Positions 21,989 through 33,559 of a DNA stretch of 64,000 nucleotides are shown here, one piece after another. The translations under genes and the position numbers were made by a program. The notes under the pieces are model-generated. The model was not told where the DNA came from. It was given only the letters and a program-made list of their open reading frames with translations, and made no database searches. Origin of the DNA: Dastarcus helophoroides (taxonomy: Eukaryota; Arthropoda; Insecta; Coleoptera; Bothrideridae); NCBI GenBank assembly GCA_028583605.1, contig CM053325.1, positions 60,436,822 to 60,500,821 on the forward strand. Direction: 5' to 3'. Position 1 is the stretch's first letter. The number at the start of each line of letters is the position of its first letter.

Positions 21989-22375
21989 GGACTCGACTCG
22001 ACTCGACTCGACTCGACTCGACTCGACTCGACTAGACTCGACTCGTTTCGACTCGACTCGACTCGACTCGACTCGAATTGACTCGACTCGACTCGAATCG
22101 ACTTGACTTCACTCGACTTGGCTCGACTCGACTCGACTCGACTCGACTCGGCTCGACTCGACTCGACTCGACTCGACTCGACTCGACTCGACTCGACTCG
22201 ACTCGACTCGACTCGACTCGACTCGATCGACTCGACTCCATTCGACTCGACTCGACTCGACTCGACTCGACTCGACTCGACTCGACTCGACTCGACTCGA
22301 CTCGACTCGACTCGACTCGACTCGACTCGACTCGACTCGACTCGACTCGACTCGACTCGACTCGACTCGACTCGA
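21989..22375. repeat. (CTCGA)n pentamer array
   Basis: About 385 bp of CTCGA (ACTCG) 5-mers with a handful of variants. 5-mers read as repeating STRLD or SSRVE in all frames, so the open frames on both strands here are artefacts. Confidence 0.97.
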
Positions 22376-23230
22376 CTTCATTCGACTTGGCTCGACTTAA
22401 CTCGATTTGAATCGACTTGACTCGATCTTGATTCGACCTTGACTAGACCTTGGCTCGACCTTGACCTTGACCTTGACTCGACCTTGACTCAACTTTGATC
22501 TTGAGTCGATCTTGACTTTGCCTTGACTTGACCTCGATTTGATCTTGATTTGACGTTGACCTTGAATTTGACCTTGATTTGACATTGACCTTGAATTTGA
22601 CCTTGACTTGACCTTGACTTGACCTTGACTTGACTTTGACTTGACTTTGACTTGACTTTAACTTGACTTTAACTTGACTTTGACTTGACCTAACTTAACA
22701 TTACCTTGACTCGACCCTGACTTGACTATTGCCTTGACTTTGTCCTTGACTTGATCTTGACCTTGACTCGACCTTGACTTGACTGTCTTGACTGACCTTG
22801 CTACTTGACCTTTGACTCGACCTTGACTCGACCTTGACTTGACTTTGTTCTTAACTCGACCTTGGCTTGACCTTGACCTTGACTTTGACCTTGACTCGAC
22901 CTTGACTTGAACCTTGACTTTACCTTGAATTTGACCTTGACTTGACCTTTACTTGACCTTGACTTGACTTTGACTGGACCTTGACTTGACCTAACTTGTC
23001 CTAACTTAACATGACCTTGACTCGACTTTGACTCGACCTTGATTTGACTTTGACCTGACCTTGACTTGACCTGACTTGACCTTGACCTGACCTTGACTTG
23101 ACCTTGATTTGACCTTGACCTGACCTTGACTTGACCTTGACTGACCTTGACTTGACCTTGACTTGACCTTGACTTGACCTTGACTTGACCTTGACTTGAC
23201 CTTGACTTGACCTTGACTTGACCTAACTAA
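22376..23230. repeat. GACTTGACCTT-type 11-mer satellite, irregular
   Basis: The same 5-mer plus 6-mer theme as at 12.6-13.9 kb but more mixed, with GACTCGACCTT and GATTTGACCTT variants. A regular run appears only near 23140-23220. Confidence 0.93.
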
Positions 23231-24069
23231 ACTTCACTTGACTTCACTTGTCCTACCTTAACCCAACTTGACTTGACCTAACTTAATCTAACATAACTTT
23301 ACCTAACTTAACCTGACGTAACTTAACTTAACCTAACTTAACCTAACTTTACCTAACTTAACCTGACGTAACTTAACTTGCCCTAACTTAACTTGACCTA
23401 ACTTAACTAAACTTGACCTAACTGAACTTAACCTAACTTGACCCAAATTAACTTAACCTAACTTAACCTAACTTGACCTAACTTAACTTAACCTAACTTA
23501 ACTAAACTTGACCTAACTGAACTTAACCTAACTTGACCCAATTTAACTTAACTATACTTGACCTACCTTAACTTAACCTAACTTGACCCAACCTAACTTC
23601 ACTGAACTTAACCTAACTTGACCTAACTTAGTTTAACTTAACTGAACTTAACCTAACTTAACCTAACTTAAACTAACTTAAACTAACTTAATTTAACTTA
23701 ACCTAACTTAACCTAACTTAACCCAACCTAACCTAACTTAACCTAACTTAACTTACTTTACTTACTTTACTTACTTTACTTTACTGTACTTCACTTCACT
23801 TCAACTTCACTTCACTTCAACTTCACTTCACTTCAACTTCACTTCACTTCATTTCACTTCACTTCACTTCAACTTCACTTCACTTTACTTTACTTTACTT
23901 TACTTTACTTACTTACTTTACTTTACTTTACTTTACTTTACTTTACTTTACTTTACTTTACTTTACTTTACTTTACTTTACTTTACTTTACTTTACTTTT
24001 ACTTGACTTTACCTAACTTTACCTAACCTAACTTAACCTAACTTAACCTAACTTGACCTAACTTAACTA
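23231..24069. repeat. AACTTAACCT satellite and (TTTAC/TTCAC)n block
   Basis: AACCTAACTT and GACCTAACTT decamers to about 23755, then CTTTA and CTTCA short units (23755-24000), then AACCT units again. Confidence 0.93.
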
Positions 24070-25640
24070 AACTTGACCTAACTGACCTTGACTTGACTTG
24101 ACCTCGACTTGACGTCGACTTGACCTTGATTTGACGTTGATCTTGACTTTGACTTGACTTTGACTTGACTTTGACTTGACTTTGACTTGACTTTGACTTG
24201 ACTTTGACTTGACCTTGACTTGACCTGACTTGACCTTGACTCGACCTTGACTTGACTTTGACTTGACTTTGACTTGACTTGACTTTGACTTGACTTTGAC
24301 TTGACTTTGACTTGACTTTGACTTGACCTTGACCTTGACTTGGCCTTGTCTTGACCTTGACTTGACTTGACTTGACTTGACTTGACTTGACTTGACTTGA
24401 CTTTGACTTGACTTTGACTTGACCTTGACTTGACTTGACTTTGACTTGACCTTGACTGACCTTGACTTGACCTTGACTCGACGTTGACTTGAACCTTGAC
24501 TTTACCTTGGATTTGATTTTGACTTGGCCTTGTCTTGACCTTGACCTGACCTTGACTTGACCTTGACTTGACCTTGACTGACCTTGACTTGACTTTGACT
24601 TGACCTTGACTTGGCCTTGTCTTGACCTTGACTTGAACCTTGACTTGACCTTGACCTTGACTTGACCTGACTTGACCTTGACTCGACCTTGACTTGACCT
24701 TGACTTGAACCTTGACTTGACCTGACTTGACCTTGACTGACCTTGACTTGACTTTGACTTGACTTTGACTTGACTTTGACTTGACTTTGACTTGACTTTG
24801 ACTTGACTTTGACTTGACTTTGACTTGACTTTGACTTGACTTGACTTTGACTTGACTTTGACTTGACTTTGACTTGACTTTGACTTGACTTTGACTTGAC
24901 TTTGACTTGACTTTGACTTGACTTTGACTTGACCTTGACTTGACTTTGACTTGACTTTGACTTGACCTTGACTTGACTTTGACTTGACTTTGACTTGACT
25001 TTGACTTGACCTTGACTTGACTTTGACTTGACCTTGACTTGACCTGACTTGACCTTGACTCGACCTTGACTTGACTTGACTTGACTTTGACTTGACTTTG
25101 ACTTGACTTTGACTTGACTTTGACTTGACTTTGACTTGACTTTGACTTGACTTTGACTTGACTTTGACTTGACTTTGACTTGACTTTGACTTGACTTTGA
25201 CTTGACTTTGACTTGACCTTGACTTGACTTGACTTTGACTTGACTTTGACTTGACCTTGACTTGACCTTGACCTTGACTTGACTTGACTTGACTTGACTT
25301 GACTTGACTTGACTTGACTTGACTTGACTTTGACTTGACTTGACTTGACTTGACTTTGACTTGACTTGACTTGACTTGACTTGACTTTGACTTGACCTTG
25401 ACCTTGACTTGACTTGACTTGACTTGACTTGACTTGACTTGACTTTGACTTGACTTTGACTTGACTTGACTTGACTTGACTTGACTTGACTTGACTTGAC
25501 TTGACTTGACTTTGACTTGACTTGACTTGACTTTGACTTGACCTTGACTTGACTTGACTTGACTTGACTTGACTTGACTTGACTTGACTTTGACTTGACC
25601 TTGACCTTGACTTGACTTGACTTGACTTGACTTGACTTCA
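24070..25640. repeat. GACTTGACTTT 11-mer and GACTT pentamer satellite
   Basis: 11-mers with T in place of the central C. They are interspersed with pure GACTT 5-mer runs (for example 25270-25330, 25400-25440), showing that the 11-mer is built from the 5-mer. The 384-residue minus-strand frame (SQVKVKSKSSQ repeats) is a by-product. Confidence 0.96.
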
Positions 25641-26328
25641 CTTCAACTTCACTCACTTCACTTCACTTCACTTCCTTCACTCACTTTACTGTACTTCACT
25701 TTACTGTAACTTCACTCACTTCACTTCACTCAGTTAACTTTACTGTAACTTCACATTCACTTCACTTCACTTTACTGTACTCACTTCACTTCATTTCACT
25801 TCACTTTCAACTCACTTCACTTCACTTCACTTCACCTTACTTCACTTCCTTCACTTCACTTCACTTCACTTCACTTCATCTTCACTTCCCTTCACTTCAC
25901 TCACTTCACTTCACTTCACTTCAACTTCACTTCACTTCACTTCACTTCACTTCACTTTACTTTACTTTACTTTNTACTTGACTTTACCTAACTTTACCTA
26001 ACACTACCTGACAACTGAGCTTTACCTAGCCAACCTTACTTAGCTTTACTTATCCTAACTTTACTTTACCTAACTTTACCTAACTTTACCTAACTTTACC
26101 TAACTTAACCAAACTTAACTTAACCTAACCTAACCTAACTCAACCTAATTTATCCGTACTTAACTAAACTTAACCTAACTTTACCTAACCTAACTTAACG
26201 TAACTTAACCTAATTTAACTTAACTTAACCTAACTTAACCCAACCTAACCTAATCCAACTTAAATTAACTTAACTTAACTAAATTTAACTTAACCTAGCT
26301 TACCCTAACTTAACCTAACTTAACTTAA
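25641..26328. repeat. (CTTCA)n/(CTTTA)n then AACCT satellite, with a sequence gap base
   Basis: CACTT and TTTAC units to 25975, then AACTTTACCT and AACTTAACCT units. The N at 25974 marks an unresolved base, so array length may be wrong. Confidence 0.93.
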
Positions 26329-26992
26329 CTTTATTCACTTTGGAAATACACTAAATTTTACTTTTTTGAATCGAGCTTTATCTAGAAATGTCAATTTATT
26401 TTTAAAATGACCTTTTTTCTTTCAAAATTCCATCTTTAATCCAAAAATTCAAATAATTTCTCAAAAATTGACGTTCTCTTGGAAAATACAACTTTTCTGT
26501 CAAAATATTGACTTTTTAGAATTGATCTATTTTTTCTTCCACTTTTTTTTAAGTTTGAAATTTTTTCTGACTTTTCTCTCAAAATTCGACCCTTTTTGTT
26601 TCTCCCCCAAGATGATAAAGACACTAAACTATTATTTGTAAAGCTTACACGTAAATATAGCCCTGTTATCTGAATTCAAAAATCGAACTTTTAGAGAAAA
26701 AAGGAATAAAAATAGAAAATGTAGACTCAAAATCTTACGACAAAAATCTAAGTTTTCAAAAAGAAACGATACCTTTACCAGAAAGTTCCTTCAAATTTCA
26801 AGATTACAATAGAAATTTTAGAAACCTTTTCAAATTTAAAGAACAAATTTAAAATTATGAAAGAAAATCGAAATTTCCAAAAATAATTACGAATTTACAT
26901 AACCGAGTTTGCAGTAGAAATATTATAGAAAAAATTTCAAATTGAAAGTGTAAAATTTGAGAAAATGTTAGCATTGCCAGACTTGTCTTTTC
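26329..26992. repeat. Duplicated 680-bp unit, copy 2
   Basis: Second copy of the unit at 15380-16062, same orientation, again abutting AACCT satellite. It lacks the long C run found in copy 1 near 15667. Confidence 0.8.
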
Positions 26993-27761
26993 AAAAATTT
27001 TAACCAAGTATTTGGAGGGCTTATAAAAGACAGGAAACATAGTTTTGTTCGATCTTTTAAAAGAGGGAATTAATATCTAAATTTTATAGCTGAAATTTCC
27101 ATCTGCTTCTCAAAACTTCAGTAAATATTTGGAGTTCGAAAAAAAAATGTTTAATTTCAGTAAACAAAATTTCATATTTTGAGCGGAAAGTTTTGAAAAA
27201 ATTTCGAACTAAAATTTACTCGATCTTTCGCTTTTGTGCAAACTATGAACTCGAAATTTCGAGAACAAACTTCAAAATGTCTTAACAGAAAAACTTCGTC
27301 CACATTTCGATTTAAACAACGGAAGTGTCAAATTAAAGGCAAAATTTGGAATGTAAGACTTACATTTTTAGAAGTTAAAAGGGAAGGATTGGTACAAAGG
27401 CTGATACCTGCAAAAATTTGGATAAATTCGTGTAGAGATTAACAGCTGTCGACGCTTATAGGCAACTTTAAATACAATTTTGTGTATTAATCATTACATA
27501 TTAAGCACCTATCTGTTAATGCCCGTTTTTAGTATCCTAGAGGCTGAATTTTGAAAAATCTTTTCTTAGTGCTCACCTACGTATTTCGGGGAACATCTGT
27601 GCGAAATTTCGTACTAATAGACCCACCCGCTTAGGATCTGCGTTATCTGTTAGCCAGTGCTTAGAGATCTATTAAATAGGTTAATGACATGACTGAGACT
27701 ATTCTGTAAAATAAAAATCATGCTGAAAAAATTACAAAACTAAAATGCATTTATTTTGTAG
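26993..27761. other. Unique intronic sequence before exon E
   Basis: No exon fits the needed phase. CTCACCTACGTATTTCGGGGAACATC near 27571 stands out as higher-complexity sequence and may be a transposon remnant. It ends with TTATTTTGTAG, the exon-E acceptor. Confidence 0.35.
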
Positions 27762-27908
27762 GAAGCTTAGCTGCGATACTGGCGTTCGCTTGTCCCCTTT
27801 CGTATTTAATTAAATTGATGAATATTTCTGTGTTATTAAAATGTGCCTTAAAATCGAGTAGTGATTTATACAACCGATATAAGCCAACCTTCAGCTCCAG
27901 CGATTCTG
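27762..27908 (+). CDS. SLC7-like exon E: TM9-TM10 region
   Basis: 147 nt. Encodes GSLAAILAFACPLSYLIKLM and NISVLLKCALKSSSDLYNRYKP. These align without a gap to [42 protein letters not shown] of SLC7A14, including the terminal RY.P. This is the clearest family match in the gene. Phase 1 at both ends; donor TCTG|GTAATT. Confidence 0.8.
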
Positions 27909-27961
27909 GTAATTTTTCGTGAGTTGTCCCTTTGACTCAACTTACATTTTAGTACTTACAG

Positions 27962-28126
27962 ATTGCAATACGAGTAATATTCAGTATAGTAAACTTAAAC
28001 AAAGATCTACGACTAAGCCACCAATTAAAAGTAAATCCGTAATTAAGAAATTTTTCAATTCGAAAATGGTCAAAACAAATGGAAAAGTGGCGGCTTCTGC
28101 TTGTAAAACGAGACAACTTAAAATTG
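27962..28126 (+). CDS. SLC7-like exon F: basic cytoplasmic loop
   Basis: 165 nt after CTTACAG, donor ATTG|GTAAGT. Phase 1 in and out, fitting both neighbours (G|AT gives Asp). The product is hydrophilic and lysine-rich (KPPIKSKSVIKKFFNSKMVK), in the place of the long variable loop that SLC7A14-type proteins carry after TM10. No domain recognised. Confidence 0.7.
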
Positions 28127-28176
28127 GTAAGTTACAGACGAAACCAGAGTCCGTATGTCCGTTGATATATTTTTAG

Positions 28177-28367
28177 ATTCTGATGATAATGAATGCCTTT
28201 TGATGGATAATTATTATACCAAGAATGGCACCCTTGTTCACGTCGATAATGACGACAGTAGTTCAGAAAGCGAAATTGATGAGTCTGTTGTATGCCACGA
28301 TGCAGATGATTCCAGCACCTCAACGGATATAGACATAGTTGTTCAAGAGTACAAGGACACTGTACAG
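28177..28367 (+). CDS. SLC7-like exon G: acidic cytoplasmic loop
   Basis: 191 nt after GATATATTTTTAG, donor CAG|GTAATT. G|AT completes Asp. Strikingly acidic and serine-rich (DNDDSSSESEIDES), low complexity. It directly follows the basic exon F, so the loop is split into oppositely charged halves. Ends at phase 0. Confidence 0.7.
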
Positions 28368-28713
28368 GTAATTTTTTTACCAAATTCAGACTACCTGTGA
28401 TTCAATTAGCATCAGAGATGTCGATGGAACTTTGGAGGAGGAAAATTAAAGATTCCTGAGTACCACTGTTTGTCTTAGTTTGAAATTAACAACCACCACT
28501 ATTTTTTTATGAAATTTCTTATCACCACCAACGGAAAACCTCGCTTCAACTTTCTTTTTACCATCTCAAAAAAAAATTCGTCAAGTGAATGAAGTTCCCA
28601 CTTCGACTATACATCGAGGGGAACGTTTATTCTACCCCTGGCGACACCCCTGTTTATCATTGGTGTATGTTTTTACTAATCTATCATGATAAATACCAAA
28701 CTTTTTTTTACAG
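28368..28713 (+). other. SLC7-like intron G-H
   Basis: 346-bp intron, GTAATT...TTTTTTTACAG. No repeat of note. Confidence 0.6.
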
Positions 28714-28873
28714 GTGGCTACTGTTACAAATTTCGATGATCGAAAGCCTGCAACGAAAGAAAGCGCTCGGACAGTAATTTTCATCATTGTGGTTACGTTT
28801 GGAATGGCAATATATTTATCGTTGTGCGTATTTTTCAAAAAAGTACTTTACCTTGTTTGGCCCTGTCTTGTTG
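28714..28873 (+). CDS. SLC7-like exon H: TM11 and following helix
   Basis: 160 nt after a strong pyrimidine tract and CAG, donor G|GTAAGT. Encodes TNFDDRKPATKESARTVIFI and IVVTFGMAIYLSLCVFF then KKVLYLVWPCLVG. It corresponds to the PTAATGHTVTICVLLLFILMF...SWWAILLVV part of the family. Ends phase 1. Confidence 0.75.
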
Positions 28874-29422
28874 GTAAGTAATGATATTTCCAGACGCGAA
28901 AACCTGTTCAGGTTCTTGTTACTAGGAGATGAGACATAAACCCACACCCCTCGCTAGGTCGGGGCGAAATCACTCCCAGCGTCTGCCACAGGACCCAAGA
29001 CATGTTTTTTTTTTTTCAAAAGAGTTTCAATTTACTAAAATCTTTCAAAAAATTCGAGATGTTTGTGTCTAAATTTATCTTGAACACTTCTTTTGCAAAA
29101 TATTAACCTTAATATTTCGAAAGATCAACTTTTTAAGTGTGACTCATTTCAAAATTTTGATTTTTCCTTCTCAAGATTAAATCAAATTTCAACTTTGTTT
29201 CCTAAACACTCGAAATTCGTCACTTTTCGTGAAGTTTTATGTTAAATTTCGATTTGTTTTATTTTGGAGTTGTGACTGCGGCTTTTTTCTCATGTTTTAG
29301 CTTTCTTTGAAACCTTTGCGCTGGAATTTTTCTAGAAATTCTGACTTTTTTTGAAACTTTTAGGTTATTTCTTTGGTACTTGATATAAAAATCTTGTCCC
29401 TTGAAACCAAGAAAGTTTAATA

Positions 29423-29430
29423 AACCCAAC
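29423..29430. repeat. Target-site duplication, left
   Basis: AACCCAAC, repeated exactly at 33304-33311 on the other side of the hAT element. Confidence 0.88.
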
Positions 29431-32400
29431 CAGGCACGTAGTCAGGATTTTCGTTCGGGGGGGGGTCCAACTCCTCCCCCCCACTCTTCAGAAAATATAA
29501 GAACATACATCAATTACTTTTACGTATTCGTTTCTTTTATTTTATTTTTTTTTTCATTTTGTTCATTAGTAAAAGTGAAGAATAAAATCTAGTGACCTTA
29601 ACATTATATAAATTTGACAAATAAAAACGTGAAACTTACCAAAGAAAAATTTCCTAATATCTATTTTGAGTTTACGTATTTAACTTATCACCGATCAAGA
29701 ATTGACTTTTTTTTTGAAGTAAAAATTACAAGAGAGTGGAAAGAACATCAATTTGAAAAAAAATTATCACGGAATGTTGACTTTTTTTTCTTTAAATCCC
29801 GAGATTAAAGTCAAAATTTCGACTTTAATGTGAAAATTTCGAAAAAAAACGTCGAAATTTGGTTTTTAAAGTCGAAATGTCTAAAAAAAAAGTTGAAATG
29901 TCAATTTTTAAATCGAAAATCTTACAAAGGCGTAGAAAGGACATCGATTTTAAAAAAATGTTGTGTTTAGAAATTTCGACTTTTTTCTCAAACTTCGAGT
30001 TTTTTCTCAAATTTAGACTTTTTTCTCAAAATTTCGACTCTTTTTGGAAACTTTGACTTTTTTCTGAAAATTTCCACTTTTTCGAAATGCTACAGAGGCG
30101 TAGAAAAGACATCGATTAAAAAAATGTCATTTTAAGAAATTTCAACTTTTTTTTCTCAAATTTCGACTTTAAGCTCGAAATTTCGACTTTTTTCTCGAAA
30201 TTTAGATTTTTTTCTTAAATTTCGAGTTTATTTCTCAAAATTTCGACTTGTTTCTCGAAATGTTGACTTTTTTCTCAAAATCTGATTTTTTTCTCGAAAT
30301 TTTGCCTTTTTCTCGAAATTTCGTTTTTTTTTCTCAAATTTCGACTTCTTTCTCGAAATTTTGGCCTTAATATCGAAATTTCGACATTTCTCTCAAAATT
30401 TCGACTTTATACTCAAAATTTCGACCTTTTTTTATCGAAATTTCGACTTTTTTCGCAAACCTCGACTTTTTTCTCGAAATTTCGTCTTTTTGCTCGAAAT
30501 TTCGTTTTTTTTTTCTCAAATTACGACTTCTTTCTCGAAATGTTGGCCTTAATATCGAAATTTCGACATTTCTCTCAAAATTTCGACTTTGTACTCAAAA
30601 TTTCGACCTTTTTTTATCGAAATTTCGACTTTTTTCGCAAACCTCGACTTTTTTCTCGAAATTTCGTCTTTTTGCTAGAAATATTTCGAAATTTCTACTT
30701 TTTCTCGAAATTTCCACGTTCTTCTCAAATTTCGAATTTTGGCTCGAAATATTTCGAAATTTCAACTTTTTGTCGAAATTTCGACGTTATTTTCAAATTT
30801 CGACTTTTTCGTCGAAATTTCGGCCTTAATCTGAAAAGTTCGACTTTTTTCTCGAAATTTCGTTTTTTTTTTTCTCAATTTTAGACTTTTTTCTCAAATA
30901 TCAACTTTTTTCTCGAAATTTTAACCTTAATATCGAAATTTCGACATTTTTCTTGAAATTTAGGTTTTAAATTCAAAATGTCGATTATTTTTCTAGAAAT
31001 TTCGACGTTTTTCTCAAATTTCGACTTTTTTCTCGGAATTTCGACTTACGTTTTTCTCAAGCTTCGACTTTTTTTCTAGAAAATTCGACTTTTCTCGAAA
31101 TTTCGACCTTAATCTAAAAAGTTCGACTTTTTTCTCGAAATTTCGTCTTTTTTTCTCAATTTTCGACTTTTTTTTCAAATATCGACTTTTTTCTCAAAAT
31201 TTTGATCTTAATATAGAAATTTAGACATTTCTCTCAAAATTTCGACTTTATACTCAAAATTTTGACATTTTTTTATCGAAATTTCGACCTTTCTTTATCA
31301 AAATTTCGATTTTTTTCGCAAAGTTCGACTTTTTTCTCGAAATTTCGTTTTTTTTTCTCAATTTTAGACTTTTTTCTTAAATATCAACTTTTTTCTCGAA
31401 ATGTTAACCTTAATATCAAAATTTCAACTTTTTTTCTCGAAATTTCGTCTTTTTGCTCGAAATATTTCGAAATTTCTACTTTTTTCTCGAAATTTCGACG
31501 TTATTCTTAAATTTCGAATTTTTGCTCGAAATATTTCGAAATTTCGACGTTATTTTCAAATTTCGACTTTTTTCTCGAAATTTCGGCCTTAATCTGAAAA
31601 GTTCGACTTTTTTCTCGAAATTTCGTTTTCTTTTTCTCAATTTTAGACTTTTTTCTCAAATATCGACTTTTTTCTCGAAATTTTAAGCTTCATATCGAAA
31701 TTTCCATATTTTTCTCGAAATTTCGGCTTTAAACTTAAAATGTCTACTATTTTTCTAGAAATTTCGACTTTTTTCTCAAATTTCGACTTTTTTCTCGGAA
31801 TTTCGACTTACGTTTTTCTCAAACTTTGACTTTTTTTCTAGAAAATTCGACTTTCCTCGAAATTTCGACCTTAATCTGAAAAGTTCGACTTTTTTCTCGA
31901 AATTTCGTCTTTTTTTCTCAATTTTCGACTTTTTTCTCAAATATCGACTTCTTTCTCAAAATTTTGACCTTAATATAGAAATTTCGACATTTCTCTCAAA
32001 ATTTCGACCTTATACTCAAAATTTTGACATTTTTTATCGAAATTTCGACCTTTCTTTATCAAAATTTCGATTTTTTTCGCAAAGTTCGACTTTTTTCTCG
32101 AAATTTCGTTTTTTTTCTCAATTTTAGACTTTTTTCTCAAATATCGACTTTTTTCTCGAAATTTTAACCTTAATATCAAAATTTCGACATTTTTCTCGAA
32201 ATTTCGGCTTTAAACTCAAAATGTCTCCTATTTTTCTAGAAATTTCGACTTTTTTCTCAAATTTCGACTTTTTTCTCGAAATTTCGACTTAGTTTTTCTC
32301 AAACTTCGACTTTTTTCTCGGAATTTCTACCTTTTCCTCGAAATTTCGACTTTTTTTTTTCAAATTCCGACTTTTTTTTTTCGAAATTTTCATCTTAATC

Positions 32401-33303
32401 ACGAAGTTTCGATTTTTTTCTCAAATTTTCAACTTTCATCTCGAAATTTCTAAAAAAAAGATCAAAATTTGCTAACTTCAAATAGCAATTATTGAACGCA
32501 CCCTACTACAAACTGTCAAGATTGTTTGGAAAGAGGAGTGGTGGGACGCAACTGTCATCTGCCTAATTTGATCATAGTGTAGAAATTTTGACTTATTCGA
32601 AAAAAATTTCGATATTAAAGTCGAAATTTCGACATTAGTCTCGGAATTTTAAAAAGAAAGTAAAAATGTCAAGAAAAAAGTCGAATTTTTGAAAATAAAG
32701 TCGAAATTTTGAGTGTTAAGTCGAAATTTCGAGTTTAAAGCCGAAATTTCGAGAAAAAAATCGAAATTAAAAAAAAAACCGAATTTTTGACAAAAAAAGT
32801 CCAAATCCCTAAACATTTTTTTTTATAATCAGTGTCCTTTTTACGCTTTTTGTAAAATGTCGAAATTTCTAAATATAATTTTTTTTAATCAATGCCTTCC
32901 TGTGCTTTTGTAAAATGTCGACTTTAAACTCAAAATTGCGACTTTTTTCTCGAAAATTCTACTCCATGCATACATATGTCAAGAAAGCCGAAATTTGGGG
33001 TAATAAAAAATTGAAATTACTGAACGTACCCTACTGCTAAGTGTCAATATTAAATTGTAAAAGGGTTGGTGCATGTATTGGGAAGGCTTGAGCTCATTGC
33101 CAATTTTTGTTAAAATGTCTACATGGCTATTTTGCTTATGATAAGCTCAATAGTTGGCAATTTCGAAAATTATTTACACGCTTAAATATACAATCAGCCG
33201 TTTTTCTACTGATATTTCAATTCGTATTATCGTAAATTTTTTGGGGAATATTCACTTCGGGGAGGGTCCGGACCCCTTAGACCCCCCCCTGGCTACGTGC
33301 CTG
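29431..33303. mobile_element. Non-autonomous hAT-type element carrying satellite DNA (3873 bp)
   Basis: Terminal inverted repeats CAGGCACGTAGTCAGG (left) and CAGGCACGTAGCCAGG (right, reverse strand) match at 15 of 16 bases. Both are followed inward by a G run. Flanks carry the identical 8-bp target duplication AACCCAAC (29423-29430 and 33304-33311). An 8-bp duplication with CAG...CTG ends is the hAT signature. No transposase frame is present. The interior is almost entirely TTTCTCGAAATTTCGAC satellite, with 350-400 bp of unique sequence at each end. Confidence 0.88.
29800..32460. repeat. CGAAATTTCG-core satellite inside the hAT element
   Basis: Phrases TTTTTTCTCGAAATTTCGAC repeat every 20-30 bases, with higher-order copies marked by CTCAATTTTAGACTTTTTTC near 30875, 31353, 31636 and 32116. 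The core TCGAAATTTCGA is a 12-bp perfect palindrome. The F, R and S-rich frames here are read-through. Confidence 0.85.
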
Positions 33304-33311
33304 AACCCAAC
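33304..33311. repeat. Target-site duplication, right
   Basis: AACCCAAC, partner of 29423-29430. Confidence 0.88.
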
Positions 33312-33559
33312 AAAACTTGCTCTAAAGCGTTTCGATACCTAAGCTATTACCATCAGAGAAATACTGACAAGATTTATATATCAATTTTTGAAGATAACTA
33401 AGGACAAGTCCACTTTACGAAGAATTTTTAGTACTGACAATTTTTTTTATAATTTACTTTCAAGTAAATAATTTATTTTACATTTGAATTTCAAAATTGT
33501 GAAAATCTAAAAATATTGATTTTCTTTTTGGAATTTTGAATTTAATAAAACTCTGTAGG

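Larger units (their letters stand above)
21057..27761 (+). other. SLC7-like intron(s) D-E with an apparently missing exon
   Basis: 6.7 kb between exons of incompatible phase; direct joining gives an early stop. Residues equivalent to TM7-TM8 and the FPMPRVIYAMA segment are absent. Most of the interval is CTCGA, GACTTGACCTT, AACTTAACCT and CACTT satellites, with one undetermined base at 25974. The missing exon may be lost, collapsed in assembly, or too diverged to see. Confidence 0.6.
29362..33420. mobile_element. Fold-back MITE copy split by a hAT insertion
   Basis: The left part (29362-29430: CTTGTCCCTTGAAACCAAG) and right part (33304-33420: CTTGCTCTAAAGCGTTTCGA, then the inverted arm) join into a typical fold-back MITE if 29431-33303 and one copy of the 8-bp duplication are removed. 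So this MITE predates the hAT insertion. Confidence 0.8.

Noticed and set aside
22032..25656. Several long STRLD, SSRVE and SQVKVKSKS frames on both strands
   Set aside because: Pentamer and 11-mer satellites.
29825..32179. Many F-, R- and S-rich frames in satellite
   Set aside because: Short, overlapping on both strands, and repeating the 20-30-bp unit.
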